A DNA stretch of 33,510 bases from Clostridiales bacterium (GTDB lineage Bacteria; Bacillota; Clostridia; Christensenellales; UBA1750): NCBI GenBank assembly GCA_015056005.1, contig SVHB01000026.1:1-33510 (forward strand), read 5' to 3'. Positions 7,297 through 14,748 of this stretch are shown here, one piece after another. Made by a program: the position numbers and the translations under genes. Below the pieces are notes generated by a model that had not been told where the DNA came from, did not search any database, and saw only the letters and a program-made list of their open reading frames with translations. Position 1 is the first letter of the stretch. Each line of letters starts with the position of its first letter.

Positions 7297-8163
7297 TTAT
7301 TTTACCCCGCCGCCGAAAGCGTCCTGCTTGACATTCGGGCTTGAGCGCTTGCCGATATTGGGCAGCCTGCGCTCTATCGCAGCAAGAGATATCTCGATAT
7401 CTTCCTCTGCTTCAAGGGCGTCGAAGCAGCCGACCGTGACCATATCGCAGTCCCTTATCGTATTCCAGACAAAGTTCAACCCAACAAAGGGCGATACTCT
7501 GCCCGCGGCCATGGGCTTTATGGTCATAACGGGCTTTTTGGCGTTGTGGATTATCTGGCAGACGGTCTCTGCTTCTACCTGCATAAGGAAGCCCATGCAG
7601 TTGTAAAGCTGGATATAGGTCTCAACGTCATAGCCCTGCTCGTCGGAATAAAGCACCAGCTCGGGCATATGCGCGGAAAGACCGGGAATGAGCCCTTCCT
7701 GCCTTATCATATCGGTGTAATCTGAAAGCCTTGTGATCTCGTGCTTGTTTTTGTTTACAAGCTGTTCGGCGCTGGAATGGTGCAGGAAGCAGAAGGTCGC
7801 GCCAGCGTCCTTGCTGCGCTTGATGGTAGCCATTGCCTCGCGCCTTGCGCTTTCGTTATCGTCCACATTGAGTATAGGGGTATCTATAACGATAAGCTTT
7901 TTGCCGGTCGCGTCCTGAGCGGCATTTACTGCATCGCGCATGACCTTTTCCTGCTGGAGCATGCCCATTATGGTATCAACGCCCCTGTCAAGGAAGGTTT
8001 TGAGCATGGGCACGGCGGCAGCGCCTTCGGAATACTTTCTCTTGATCTGCTGATCTGCGGAAGGCGAGGTATGGCTCCAGCCGAGCAGCCAGTTGGTTCC
8101 TATTATCATTCTTGAAAGGGATATACCGGCAACAGTTGTGCGTGGGAAACGATTCTGTTCCAT
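7297..8163 (-). CDS. TIM-barrel protein, aldo/keto-reductase-like, function unknown
   Basis: 288 residues. The opening GISLSRMIIGTNWLLGWSH resembles the 'V-S-R-L-I-I-G-x-N' start of a poorly characterised aldo/keto-reductase-like family. Later segments (VDTIMGM, FCFLHHSS, PGLSAHMPELVL, KPVMTIKPMAAGR) fit alternating barrel strands and helices; KPMAAGR resembles the cofactor-side strand of aldo/keto reductases. A catalytic Tyr-His pair is not obvious, so oxidoreductase activity is uncertain. Strong ribosome site AGGGAGGA five bases before the ATG. First gene of the operon, under the promoter at 8204-8232. Confidence 0.7.
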   Translation of the reverse strand: MEQNRFPRTTVAGISLSRMIIGTNWLLGWSHTSPSADQQIKRKYSEGAAAVPMLKTFLDRGVDTIMGMLQQEKVMRDAVNAAQDATGKKLIVIDTPILNVDDNESARREAMATIKRSKDAGATFCFLHHSSAEQLVNKNKHEITRLSDYTDMIRQEGLIPGLSAHMPELVLYSDEQGYDVETYIQLYNCMGFLMQVEAETVCQIIHNAKKPVMTIKPMAAGRVSPFVGLNFVWNTIRDCDMVTVGCFDALEAEEDIEISLAAIERRLPNIGKRSSPNVKQDAFGGGVK

Positions 8164-8203
8164 AATAGTCCTCCCTGTGATTCGGTTTTCCGTTATTTAC
8201 ACA

Positions 8204-8232
8204 AACATAGCACAAGAACCCTTGTATGTCAA
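8204..8232 (-). promoter_or_regulatory. Operon promoter with an operator-like palindrome in its spacer
   Basis: TTGACA (8232-8227), 17-base spacer, TATGTT (8209-8204). The spacer is almost filled by ACAAG-GGTT-CTTGT (8225-8212 on the minus strand), a 5-bp inverted repeat in the ideal place for repressor binding. No adjacent repressor gene is present. Confidence 0.75.
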
Positions 8233-8277
8233 CGCGTATTCTACTATAAATATAGCTTATGGGCGTTAAAGAGCTTA

Positions 8278-8305
8278 TTGAGTTTTTTTGATTATATGGT
8301 ATACT
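8278..8305 (+). promoter_or_regulatory. Probable purC promoter
   Basis: TTGAGT (8278-8283), 16-base spacer, TATACT (8300-8305). The roughly 65-base leader has a small bulged GACGG/CCGTC hairpin and no recognisable purine riboswitch. Confidence 0.6.
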
Positions 8306-8378
8306 ATAAAATGAAAAAAGAGGACGGACGCCAAAAGCCGCCGTCGAAAACCTAAAGCTTTAAAAGGAGCATCGTCTA

Positions 8379-9062
8379 ATGAAAAAGATCTATGAAGGCA
8401 AGACCAAGGATGTTTACAGCCTTGACAACGGCAACGTTATGCTGAAGTTCAAGGACGACTGCACCGGCAAGGACGGCGTGTTCGATCCCGGCGAAAACAG
8501 CGTCGGCCTCACCATCGAGGGTATCGGCAAGGCGAACCTTCAGACTTCCGTTTACTATTTTGAGCTGCTCAAGAACGCCGGCATCAAGACCCATTACGTT
8601 TCCGCAAATGTTGATGACGCTACCATGGAAGTTCTTCCCGGCAAGGTATTCGGTCACGGTCTGGAAGTTATCTGCCGTCTGGTCGCAACCGGCAGCTTCG
8701 TTCGCAGATACGGCGAGTATATCAAGGACGGCACTCCTCTTGAGGGCGGCTATGTAGAGTGCACCTTCAAGAACGACGAGAAGGGCGATCCGCTGGTCAC
8801 CGGCGAAGGCCTTGCAGCTCTTGGCGTAATGAGCCCCGCAATGTTCGAATCTATGAAGGAGCAGACCTTGAAGATCACCAAGATCGTTGCTGACGATCTC
8901 AAGACCATCGGCCTTGATCTTTGGGACATCAAGTTCGAGTTCGGCTACAACAACGACGAAGTTATCCTCATCGACGAGATCGCTTCCGGCAACATGCGCG
9001 TTTACAAGGACGGCGCCATCGTTGACCCCGTTGAGCTGACCAAGCTGATCCTGAACAGATAA
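8379..9062 (+). CDS. purC: Phosphoribosylaminoimidazole-succinocarboxamide (SAICAR) synthase
   Basis: 227 residues, close to the usual 235. Converts CAIR plus aspartate to SAICAR with ATP in purine synthesis. Signatures: [12 protein letters not shown] at the N-terminus (nucleotide loop), [17 protein letters not shown] near 96-112, and the C-terminal [21 protein letters not shown] lies 10 bases before the ATG. Codons are strongly biased to C/G-ending forms (GGC, AAG, GAC, ATC), unlike most neighbours, suggesting high expression. It stands alone, without other pur genes, between a promoter and a terminator. Confidence 0.97.
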   Translation: MKKIYEGKTKDVYSLDNGNVMLKFKDDCTGKDGVFDPGENSVGLTIEGIGKANLQTSVYYFELLKNAGIKTHYVSANVDDATMEVLPGKVFGHGLEVICRLVATGSFVRRYGEYIKDGTPLEGGYVECTFKNDEKGDPLVTGEGLAALGVMSPAMFESMKEQTLKITKIVADDLKTIGLDLWDIKFEFGYNNDEVILIDEIASGNMRVYKDGAIVDPVELTKLILNR

Positions 9063-9075
9063 TCTGATCGTTTTT

Positions 9076-9104
9076 GGGCGGCCGTGTTTTGCGGCTGCCC
9101 TTTT
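9076..9104 (+). terminator. Terminator after purC
   Basis: GGGCGGCCG pairs with CGGCTGCCC (one G-U pair) around a seven-base loop, followed by TTTT. The short T-run and the next start only 24 bases on suggest partial read-through into the radical SAM gene. Confidence 0.65.
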
Positions 9105-9127
9105 GCATATATGAGAGGATGAATATA

Positions 9128-10252
9128 ATGAAGATTTCCAAGAAGGACGCGCTTTTGTGGTTCAGCTTCTTCTCTCAGCTCCCCGAGGATGAAGAGCTCA
9201 TGACCCATCAGCAGGAGATCGTTCTTGCCGCGCTTGCCCAGATAGAGGATGCGGTCGATAAAAGGATAGAAAAGCTCCAAAGCGAAATAAAAGGGCTTAA
9301 AACGATCGGCGGCAGAACGTATTATGTCGGTCCCGACGATAAGTTCTCCCGCGGCTGCCGTTCCTGCCTTACGGGAAACGGGCTTACCGCTATCAGAAAG
9401 ACCAACAAATGCAACCTCAAGTGCAAATTCTGCTATGATTTCGGCGAAATGGATAACCAGCCTCCAATCGGTGAGGGCATGTGGGAGATCGGCGGCACAA
9501 AGTTTAGGGAAAGGGATATAGAGCTGCTGCTTTCGATATACAATAAGCCCTCGGGCGTTTCCTATGTATACCTTGAGCCCTTCATGGAGATCGAAAAGTA
9601 TTACGGCATCATAGGAAAATTCAATAAAGCCGGCGTGCATCAGCATCTTTATACCAACGGCACTCTGGCAACCGAGGAAAACCTCAAAGCGCTGGCTGAA
9701 TCCGGTCTTGATGAATTAAGGTTCAACCTCGGCGCTTCCAACTGCGCGGATAAGGTTATCGAAAATATCGGGTTAGCCAAGAAGTATTTTAAGTATGTCG
9801 GCATCGAAACCCCCATGACCCCAGAATTTTTCGAGAGCTTCATGGAAAAGAAGGCTGCGATACTCTCAACCGGTGTTGATTTCATCAACTGCGCCGAGCT
9901 GCACCTGAACGCCAACAATATTGAAAATTATTGGGGCGAGAATATGTACATCTGCCGCCATGGGTATATTTCGCCCATCTGGAGCAGAGAGCTTACCCAG
10001 AAGTTCATGAAAACGGCAGACGATGAGAATTGGAATATCGCCGTGCACGATTGCTCCAACCATACCAAATTCGCCCGCGACCTCAATATGAAGGCAAAGG
10101 AAGGCGGTTGGTTCGGACAGAGCAGCTATAACTGCGAATTCACAAGGATCCCGTATGAATATTTCCTTCCCGTGCTTCAGGATGAGGAGTTCAAATTCCT
10201 TGAAGAAGAAGAGCTTCCCTACGGCTACAGGGTGGGGGATATAGTGCTTTGA
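9128..10252 (+). CDS. Radical SAM protein with an extra upstream Cys pair
   Basis: 374 residues. Canonical cluster motif Cys95-x3-Cys99-x2-Cys102 (KCNLKCKFCYDFGEMD). A second pair, Cys77-x2-Cys80 (RGCRSCLTG), lies 15 residues before it, and further cysteines occur in ENMYICRHG, VHDCSNHT and SSYNCEFT, which could ligate an auxiliary iron-sulfur cluster or zinc. The first 75 residues are a helical leader without a known motif. HLYTNGTLA and DELRFNLG are typical radical SAM barrel strands. Reaction and substrate are unknown. GAGAGG nine bases before the ATG at 9128 supports this start over upstream ATGs. Probably transcribed by read-through from purC. Confidence 0.85.
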   Translation: MKISKKDALLWFSFFSQLPEDEELMTHQQEIVLAALAQIEDAVDKRIEKLQSEIKGLKTIGGRTYYVGPDDKFSRGCRSCLTGNGLTAIRKTNKCNLKCKFCYDFGEMDNQPPIGEGMWEIGGTKFRERDIELLLSIYNKPSGVSYVYLEPFMEIEKYYGIIGKFNKAGVHQHLYTNGTLATEENLKALAESGLDELRFNLGASNCADKVIENIGLAKKYFKYVGIETPMTPEFFESFMEKKAAILSTGVDFINCAELHLNANNIENYWGENMYICRHGYISPIWSRELTQKFMKTADDENWNIAVHDCSNHTKFARDLNMKAKEGGWFGQSSYNCEFTRIPYEYFLPVLQDEEFKFLEEEELPYGYRVGDIVL

Positions 10253-10261
10253 TAAAGCTTC

Positions 10262-10287
10262 GCCGCATCGAAAGGTGCGGCTTTTTT
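10262..10287 (+). terminator. Terminator after the radical SAM gene
   Basis: GCCGCATC/GGTGCGGC with a GAAA loop (one G-U pair), followed by six Ts. Confidence 0.9.
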
Positions 10288-10315
10288 CTATTTATGACTG
10301 TTTTTCAAAGGTCTA

Positions 10316-10344
10316 TTGAAATGCGGCGGCGAAGATGCTATAAT
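10316..10344 (+). promoter_or_regulatory. Sigma-A promoter of the rsgA-like leader
   Basis: TTGAAA (10316-10321), 17-base spacer, TATAAT (10339-10344). It lies about 360 bases before the GTPase start, leaving a long structured leader. Confidence 0.8.
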
Positions 10345-10391
10345 ATGCACAAATAAATCTGTTGAAGCAGATCGAGAAAGGAGAAAAAACG

Positions 10392-10424
10392 ATGACTGTA
10401 TTTTATGAGGTAATCGAGCCGTAA
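10392..10424 (+). CDS. 10-residue leader peptide upstream of the rsgA-like gene
   Basis: ATG to TAA encodes MTVFYEVIEP. A strong ribosome site (AAAGGAG at 10377-10383) precedes it with an eight-base spacing, which is the main evidence that it is translated. It is followed by hairpins and a terminator rather than by a long ORF. I do not recognise the peptide. A further mini-ORF, MRCKV (10433-10450), has no ribosome site. Confidence 0.6.
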   Translation: MTVFYEVIEP

Positions 10425-10435
10425 AACTGAATATG

Positions 10436-10543
10436 CGGTGCAAGGTTTGAAAAAGGGATACAGACCCTTTTGTTGCTGTGCCGTTTTAAGTAACCTTTCG
10501 TGAATTCTATAGCTTTTTGCTGCAGCACACTTAAAGGTGTGTT
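10436..10543 (+). promoter_or_regulatory. Structured leader RNA of the rsgA-like gene
   Basis: Two hairpins follow the leader peptide. First, CGGTGCA (10436-10442) pairs with TGTGCCG (10477-10483), enclosing an inner AAAAGGG/CCCTTTT stem (10451-10457 with 10465-10471). Second, AGCACACT (10524-10531) pairs with GGTGTGTT (10536-10543) around TAAA and is followed by ATTTTTA, a weak terminator. Together with the strong terminator at 10564-10606 this has the layout of a leader-peptide attenuator. Confidence 0.55.
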
Positions 10544-10563
10544 ATTTTTATGCTTAAATCAAG

Positions 10564-10606
10564 CCGCAGAGAGCAGCCGATAAGGGTTGCTTTCTGCGGT
10601 ATTTTT
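10564..10606 (+). terminator. Strong intrinsic terminator ahead of the rsgA-like gene (attenuator)
   Basis: A 15-bp stem (10564-10578 with 10585-10599, two G-U pairs) with a six-base loop is followed by TATTTTT. It lies between the promoter and the coding region, so full-length transcripts require read-through or antitermination. Confidence 0.8.
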
Positions 10607-10648
10607 GCGCCCGTATTTTACGCCGATTACGGGAAAGGAGATGTTATT

Positions 10649-10792
10649 ATGAAAAATTTTGAATTCTTAAATAAACTCGGAAATATAAATACGGAGGAAA
10701 ACAACATTGGATATATTAAAATACGGCTTTATGCCGGATATGATGCCCAAAGAGGCAAACGGCATTCCGGCAAGAGTGACAGCGGTTCATAA
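10649..10792 (+). CDS. Small ORF overlapping the start of the rsgA-like gene in another frame
   Basis: 47 codons beginning MKNFEFLNKLGNINTEENN, with AAAGGAG eight bases before the ATG, a better ribosome site than many genes here. The last 28 codons overlap the GTPase gene in a different frame and look like out-of-frame GTPase sequence, so only the first part could be a meaningful peptide. It may couple or tune translation of the TTG-initiated GTPase. I recognise no family. Confidence 0.35.
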   Translation: MKNFEFLNKLGNINTEENNIGYIKIRLYAGYDAQRGKRHSGKSDSGS

Positions 10793-11750
10793 AGAAAGAT
10801 ACGAACTTGTCTGCGAAGCAGGCACAGTATCCGCAAGGCTTAAAACCAAAGAATATTTTTTCGGATGCGAAAGTTTCCCGACAACGGGCGATTTTGTGCT
10901 GATAAACCATAATCCATCAGGCGACAGTCTTATCATCGCCACTTTGCCCAGAAAAACCTTGTTTTCAAGGCGTGACCCCACTCCCGGACAAGGTGAGCAG
11001 GCGGTAGCTGCAAATTTTGATCATGTGTTCATCATGCAGTCGCTCAATCAGGATTTTAATTTGAGGCGCCTTGAAAGATATTTAACTTTGGCATGGCAGT
11101 CCGGGGCTTCGCCGATAGTGATACTTACCAAAGCCGATCTTATCGACGACGTTGGTCAGTATGTTTCAGATGTTGAGAAAATCGCTTTGGGAGTGCCGGT
11201 ATATGCGGTAAGCTCAAAAACGGGAACAGGTCTGGATGAACTCTCAGCCTATATGCAGCCGGGGAAGACGATCGTTTTTCTGGGGTCATCCGGCGTGGGC
11301 AAATCAAGCCTTGTAAATGCGCTTGCGGGCGAAGAAATCATGACCGTAAACGGTATACGCGAAGATGACGACAAAGGCAGGCATACGACCACTCACCGCC
11401 AGCTTGTGATGCTGAAAAACGGGTCGATGATCATTGATACGCCCGGCATGCGCGAGCTTGGCATGTGGGATGTTTCTCAGGGTATCGGCGAAGCCTTTGA
11501 TGATGTGGAAGTGTTTTTGGGCAAGTGCAGGTTCAGCGACTGCAAACATCAAAGCGAACCCGGATGCGCAATTAAGGCCGCCATCGCAGAGGGAAAGCTT
11601 TCTCAAGAGCGCTGGGAAAGCTATAATAACCTGAAAAGCGAGGCAAAATATTCCGACGATAAGGAAGCGTTTTTAAGGCAGAAGCAGCAGCGGAACAAGA
11701 ACATCGCAAAGATAAACAGGCAAAGAAAATCGGCAAAAAAGAAAATCTGA
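10707..11750 (+). CDS. rsgA: Ribosome small-subunit biogenesis GTPase RsgA-like (YjeQ family)
   Basis: 347 residues, longer than the usual 290-residue Gram-positive RsgA. OB-fold N-terminus followed by the circularly permuted GTPase order: TKAD 141-144 (G4), SSKTG 169-173 (G5), GSSGVGKS 193-200 (P-loop), RHTTTH 225-230 (G2), DTPG 244-247 (G3). Zinc site Cys274, Cys279, His281, Cys287. The tail is Lys/Arg-rich. Members act in maturation of the 30S subunit. TTG start at 10707 with GGAGG nine bases upstream gives the family N-terminus LKYGFMP. The length and attenuator-like leader suggest a paralogue induced by ribosome stress rather than the constitutive copy (inference). Confidence 0.92.
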   Translation: MDILKYGFMPDMMPKEANGIPARVTAVHKERYELVCEAGTVSARLKTKEYFFGCESFPTTGDFVLINHNPSGDSLIIATLPRKTLFSRRDPTPGQGEQAVAANFDHVFIMQSLNQDFNLRRLERYLTLAWQSGASPIVILTKADLIDDVGQYVSDVEKIALGVPVYAVSSKTGTGLDELSAYMQPGKTIVFLGSSGVGKSSLVNALAGEEIMTVNGIREDDDKGRHTTTHRQLVMLKNGSMIIDTPGMRELGMWDVSQGIGEAFDDVEVFLGKCRFSDCKHQSEPGCAIKAAIAEGKLSQERWESYNNLKSEAKYSDDKEAFLRQKQQRNKNIAKINRQRKSAKKKI

Positions 11751-11778
11751 GATTTATAGACAACTCAATAAACAGCAC

Positions 11779-11809
11779 AGGGCAGCAAGTGATCCTTGCC
11801 GCCCTTTTT
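11779..11809. terminator. Terminator between convergent rsgA-like and AraC genes
   Basis: AGGGCAGCAAG pairs with CTTGCCGCCCT (one mismatch) around TGATC, followed by five Ts on the plus strand. Confidence 0.8.
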
Positions 11810-11813
11810 CTGA

Positions 11814-12800
11814 TTAATTATGATTTGCTGCCGCTTTTCTTTTTACAGGTCTTACATATTTCCAGTATCTTTCCTGATCGTGGAAGAAATAGAAAACTCT
11901 GCCTTCGGTTGTATCAAGCTCATAATCGGTCTTTGAATAATCAAACTCACGCATGGCTTTTTCTATAGCTGCTTCAACTGCGGCGTTTTCGGTCTCAAAA
12001 TCAAAAGGACCGTGCTCAAATACGATGTAGTCACCCTTGGGAACATCCATTATCTGCATGTGCATGGGGATTTCGCCCGAGTAATTTTCAGGCAGGCGCA
12101 CGCCGTAGCTTTCCGAAAGCGGGATGCCCCAAGAGCAAATTCTGCCTGCGGGATCGTTTATAAACGCCATCAGCTGACCTGCGCCGCTGTTGTTGTCGCT
12201 GCCTCCCCGATCGTCAAGTTTGCCCTTTATGCTTTCCAGTACTCCGCATATCGTTTCGCAGTCGCAGCCGGGGATCTCGCTCATTTTCTGCCAGAAATCC
12301 CAGTATCCGATACTGCTGCGGTTTTTGATGTGCAGGAATTTATGCTTTGGTATTGTAACAAAATATGTTTTCACGCATCTGTCTTTGCTGTCCATTTGAA
12401 AACCTCCGTATTGAAGCAAGTAACAATCAAAAGGCCTGATGATAGTCCTGAGCCTGATCGGAGTGGGATTTAAGCGGTATTCGCTTGGTGTTTTCCCGTA
12501 AGCTCTCTTAAACGCCCGCGAAAAGGCTTCGTGAGATGAATATCCAACCTCATAAGCTATATCGATAAGCTCCCTTTTGGTGTCGCGCACTTCCTTGAAC
12601 GCAAAAGCAAGCCTGCGATAGCGCACATAATCCCGAAAGTGCATCCCGGATATCTCTTTGAACTTCCTGGAAAAGTGATATGACGAGTATCCGAAGCGAC
12701 TCGCGGTATCGGCAAGAGTCAGATCGATATCATCTGATTTGAGTATTGATTTGTCAATATCATCTATTAAGGACTGAAAACTTTTCAGAAACTCATGCAT
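11814..12800 (-). CDS. AraC-family regulator with a GyrI-like effector domain
   Basis: About 328 residues. N-terminal AraC/XylS DNA-binding domain (residues 1-110) with two helix-turn-helix units: DTASRFGYSSYHFSRKFKEISG and DIAYEVGYSSHEAFSRAFKRAYGKTPSEYR. The rest (from about 130) is a GyrI/Rob-type ligand-binding domain ending KTDYELDTTEGRVFYFF. Rob and BmrR relatives bind amphipathic drugs or other small ligands. ATG at 12800 has AGAGGT seven bases upstream; an ATG at 12806 is too close to it. Target genes cannot be told from sequence; the neighbouring genes are possible. Confidence 0.9.
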   Translation of the reverse strand: MHEFLKSFQSLIDDIDKSILKSDDIDLTLADTASRFGYSSYHFSRKFKEISGMHFRDYVRYRRLAFAFKEVRDTKRELIDIAYEVGYSSHEAFSRAFKRAYGKTPSEYRLNPTPIRLRTIIRPFDCYLLQYGGFQMDSKDRCVKTYFVTIPKHKFLHIKNRSSIGYWDFWQKMSEIPGCDCETICGVLESIKGKLDDRGGSDNNSGAGQLMAFINDPAGRICSWGIPLSESYGVRLPENYSGEIPMHMQIMDVPKGDYIVFEHGPFDFETENAAVEAAIEKAMREFDYSKTDYELDTTEGRVFYFFHDQERYWKYVRPVKRKAAANHN

Positions 12801-12885
12801 GATCATTACCTCTTGAACTGTTCTGAAGGTATCTTATCACAAACGCTGAAAGCACGCTTGATATGGATTGCTGCTTATACAAAAC

Positions 12886-12908
12886 AAACCGGAGCGATGC
12901 TCCGGTTT
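12886..12908 (-). terminator. Terminator after the amidotransferase-like gene
   Basis: AAACCGGAGC/GCTCCGGTTT, ten perfect pairs with a three-base loop, overlapping the stop codon and followed on the minus strand by GTTTTG. Confidence 0.8.
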
Positions 12909-13605
12909 ATATGCAGTTTACAAATGCTTTGAATATCTTTTTTGCATCGTTATCGGTTTTATAGGAGAATTCGGGGTGCCACTGGACTGAGAGGGCGAAT
13001 TTCTGGCCTTTTATATTTGCGGCTTCGATAAGTCCGTCGGGGGCAACTGCCATCTTTTCCATGTGAGGGGACAATCTCTTTACGCCCTGATGATGCAGGC
13101 TGTTTACCATGATCTCGTCTTTCCCGATAATATCATGCAAAAGCGTACCGTTTACGATTTTTACGCTGTGGCTTGGAGCGTCATAGGGCGCTTTCTGATC
13201 GTGCACGATATCGGAGGGCAGTTGGGTGGGTATGTCCTGATAAAGCGTGCCGCCGAGGGCTGCGTTCATGAGCTGTATGCCCCTGCAGATGCCGAGGATG
13301 GGCATATCGCGCTCGAGCGCCTCCTGCAGAAGTATGGTTTCCAAGGTGTCGCGCTCAAGCGAGGTCTCGCCAAGCTGTTCGGATTCATCCTCGCCGTACA
13401 TAAAAGGCCCGACATCCTGACCGCCCGTGAACAACACGGCGTCCACCTTGGTCAAAAGGTGCGCAACATCATGCCTGTCGCCGATAAGCGGCAGCATTAT
13501 GGGCAGCGCGCCCTGCATTTCAAGCCCCTTAAAATAGCCGGGAAGCATCCAGTAGCTTTCCTTCTGATAATCTATAAGAGCGGTTACTCCGATGACAGGT
13601 CTCAT
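12907..13605 (-). CDS. Class I glutamine-amidotransferase-like hydrolase (peptidase C26, PuuD-like)
   Basis: 232 residues. Nucleophile Cys107 in LGICRGIQL, catalytic His210 and Glu212 in VQWHPEF, and the LFTGGQDV oxyanion-side loop define the gamma-glutamyl hydrolase group typified by PuuD, which cleaves gamma-glutamyl-GABA in putrescine breakdown. No polyamine genes are nearby, so the substrate may be another gamma-glutamyl compound. ATG at 13605 follows AGGTGG by eight bases. It lies 24 bases after the DHHW gene and ends in a terminator, so it is the last gene of that operon. Confidence 0.9.
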   Translation of the reverse strand: MRPVIGVTALIDYQKESYWMLPGYFKGLEMQGALPIMLPLIGDRHDVAHLLTKVDAVLFTGGQDVGPFMYGEDESEQLGETSLERDTLETILLQEALERDMPILGICRGIQLMNAALGGTLYQDIPTQLPSDIVHDQKAPYDAPSHSVKIVNGTLLHDIIGKDEIMVNSLHHQGVKRLSPHMEKMAVAPDGLIEAANIKGQKFALSVQWHPEFSYKTDNDAKKIFKAFVNCI

Positions 13606-13629
13606 TATTATTACCACCTTCCTGAAATT

Positions 13630-14736
13630 TTATTTCATAGCCAATGAGTTGTTCAAAAGCACTGTGCTGTAAAGGAAAAGCACGTCCTGTCCGTTAAACT
13701 CAATGAATTGATCGAGCACTTGGGAGCGGACATAGCGCACATCCACCACGGTGATCTTTTTGTAGCCTTCGCCAAAAAGCGGGGCGATGCTGCCGCCGAA
13801 GGAATCACGGAACAAAATGAGCTCCTTATCCGTGCTTGCATTGGGGTTTTCGATGGTGACTATCGCCTCTGCGCCGGAGAGGAACATCTCATAAGCGTCC
13901 TTGCCCCCAGCCTTTTCCATGTTGTAAAGGCTCTGGGGAACGGGTTTGCCGGTGCTGTAGCTTGTGACGATAAGGTCATCTATGGTATCGTTTGTGAGGT
14001 ATATGATCGTATCGGGCTTTTGGGGCAGGGCAAGCTGACCGCAGTACACGCCGTAGAAAGGGATATCAAGTACGTTTTGAGTATATTCGTCTTTTAGCTC
14101 AACGCCCATATTCCCGGCGATGAAGCTGGCGATATGTGTGATCTTCTCCTGTCTCCAGTGGGTATCGGTGTAATAGAAATCGTCTGCTGAGAGCATATCG
14201 CTTATGTCGATGAACTCCATGAACCGGGTTCGCTCTTTCATAAACTCTATTGCTTTTTTATAGTCCATTGAAAGATAGCCGTTTTCTTTGGCAAGATAAG
14301 CGTTTTTATCGGGGATTATGGAAAAATACACGTTTGATCCGCTGTCTTTCAGGTATTTATCGTAAATACTATTAAAAAGATCTGCGGAGTAGGTCAGCAT
14401 ATCCTCTTTCATTGGGTATTCCAGCTTTGAAATATGACCGTCTGCCATGAATATATCATGCGTATCCTTCTGGTTCAATACATAGAGCGACGCGGCGGAC
14501 TTGAGCGCCCTGAAATCATCGCGCAGGGGGAACTGATCAAGCGCATATGTTTCAAACTCGCTCATCCATTTGGCGGAAAGTACCTTTTCCCACTTGATTT
14601 GGGGGAATTGGGCAAGAACTCTGCGCTCGGAATCGGAAAAATCGTCCTGTGGCTTCAGCCAGCAAAAAAGGGCGATCGATAAAAGCAGCGCGCCCAAAAG
14701 GCAGACGGTAAACAGATTTTTTGTTTTTTCGTTCAT
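13630..14736 (-). CDS. DHHW family protein (AlgX/AlgJ-like, MBOAT partner)
   Basis: 368 residues. One N-terminal transmembrane anchor (residues 9-27), then an extracellular SGNH-like domain. The name-giving motif appears as YTDTHWR, and LFRDSFGGSIAPLF is the conserved block near the C-terminus. Such proteins pair with MBOAT acyltransferases in O-acetylation of cell-surface polysaccharides, as AlgJ/AlgX do for alginate. A textbook ribosome site (TAAGGAGG) overlaps the stop of the upstream MBOAT gene, 12 bases before this ATG, so the two are coupled. Confidence 0.88.
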   Translation of the reverse strand: MNEKTKNLFTVCLLGALLLSIALFCWLKPQDDFSDSERRVLAQFPQIKWEKVLSAKWMSEFETYALDQFPLRDDFRALKSAASLYVLNQKDTHDIFMADGHISKLEYPMKEDMLTYSADLFNSIYDKYLKDSGSNVYFSIIPDKNAYLAKENGYLSMDYKKAIEFMKERTRFMEFIDISDMLSADDFYYTDTHWRQEKITHIASFIAGNMGVELKDEYTQNVLDIPFYGVYCGQLALPQKPDTIIYLTNDTIDDLIVTSYSTGKPVPQSLYNMEKAGGKDAYEMFLSGAEAIVTIENPNASTDKELILFRDSFGGSIAPLFGEGYKKITVVDVRYVRSQVLDQFIEFNGQDVLFLYSTVLLNNSLAMK

Positions 14737-14748
14737 GCTTCTGCCTCC

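Noticed and set aside
8306-8378. Possible purine riboswitch before purC
   Set aside because: The leader is too short and lacks the conserved purine-riboswitch loops; only a small bulged hairpin is present.
10550-10648. In-frame upstream extension of the small ORF at 10649
   Set aside because: The extension would translate through the 15-bp terminator and has no ribosome site; the well-initiated ATG at 10649 is the only plausible start.
13063-13647. 194-residue plus-strand open frame
   Set aside because: Antisense to the PuuD-like gene with intact Cys-His-Glu triad; nothing recognisable.
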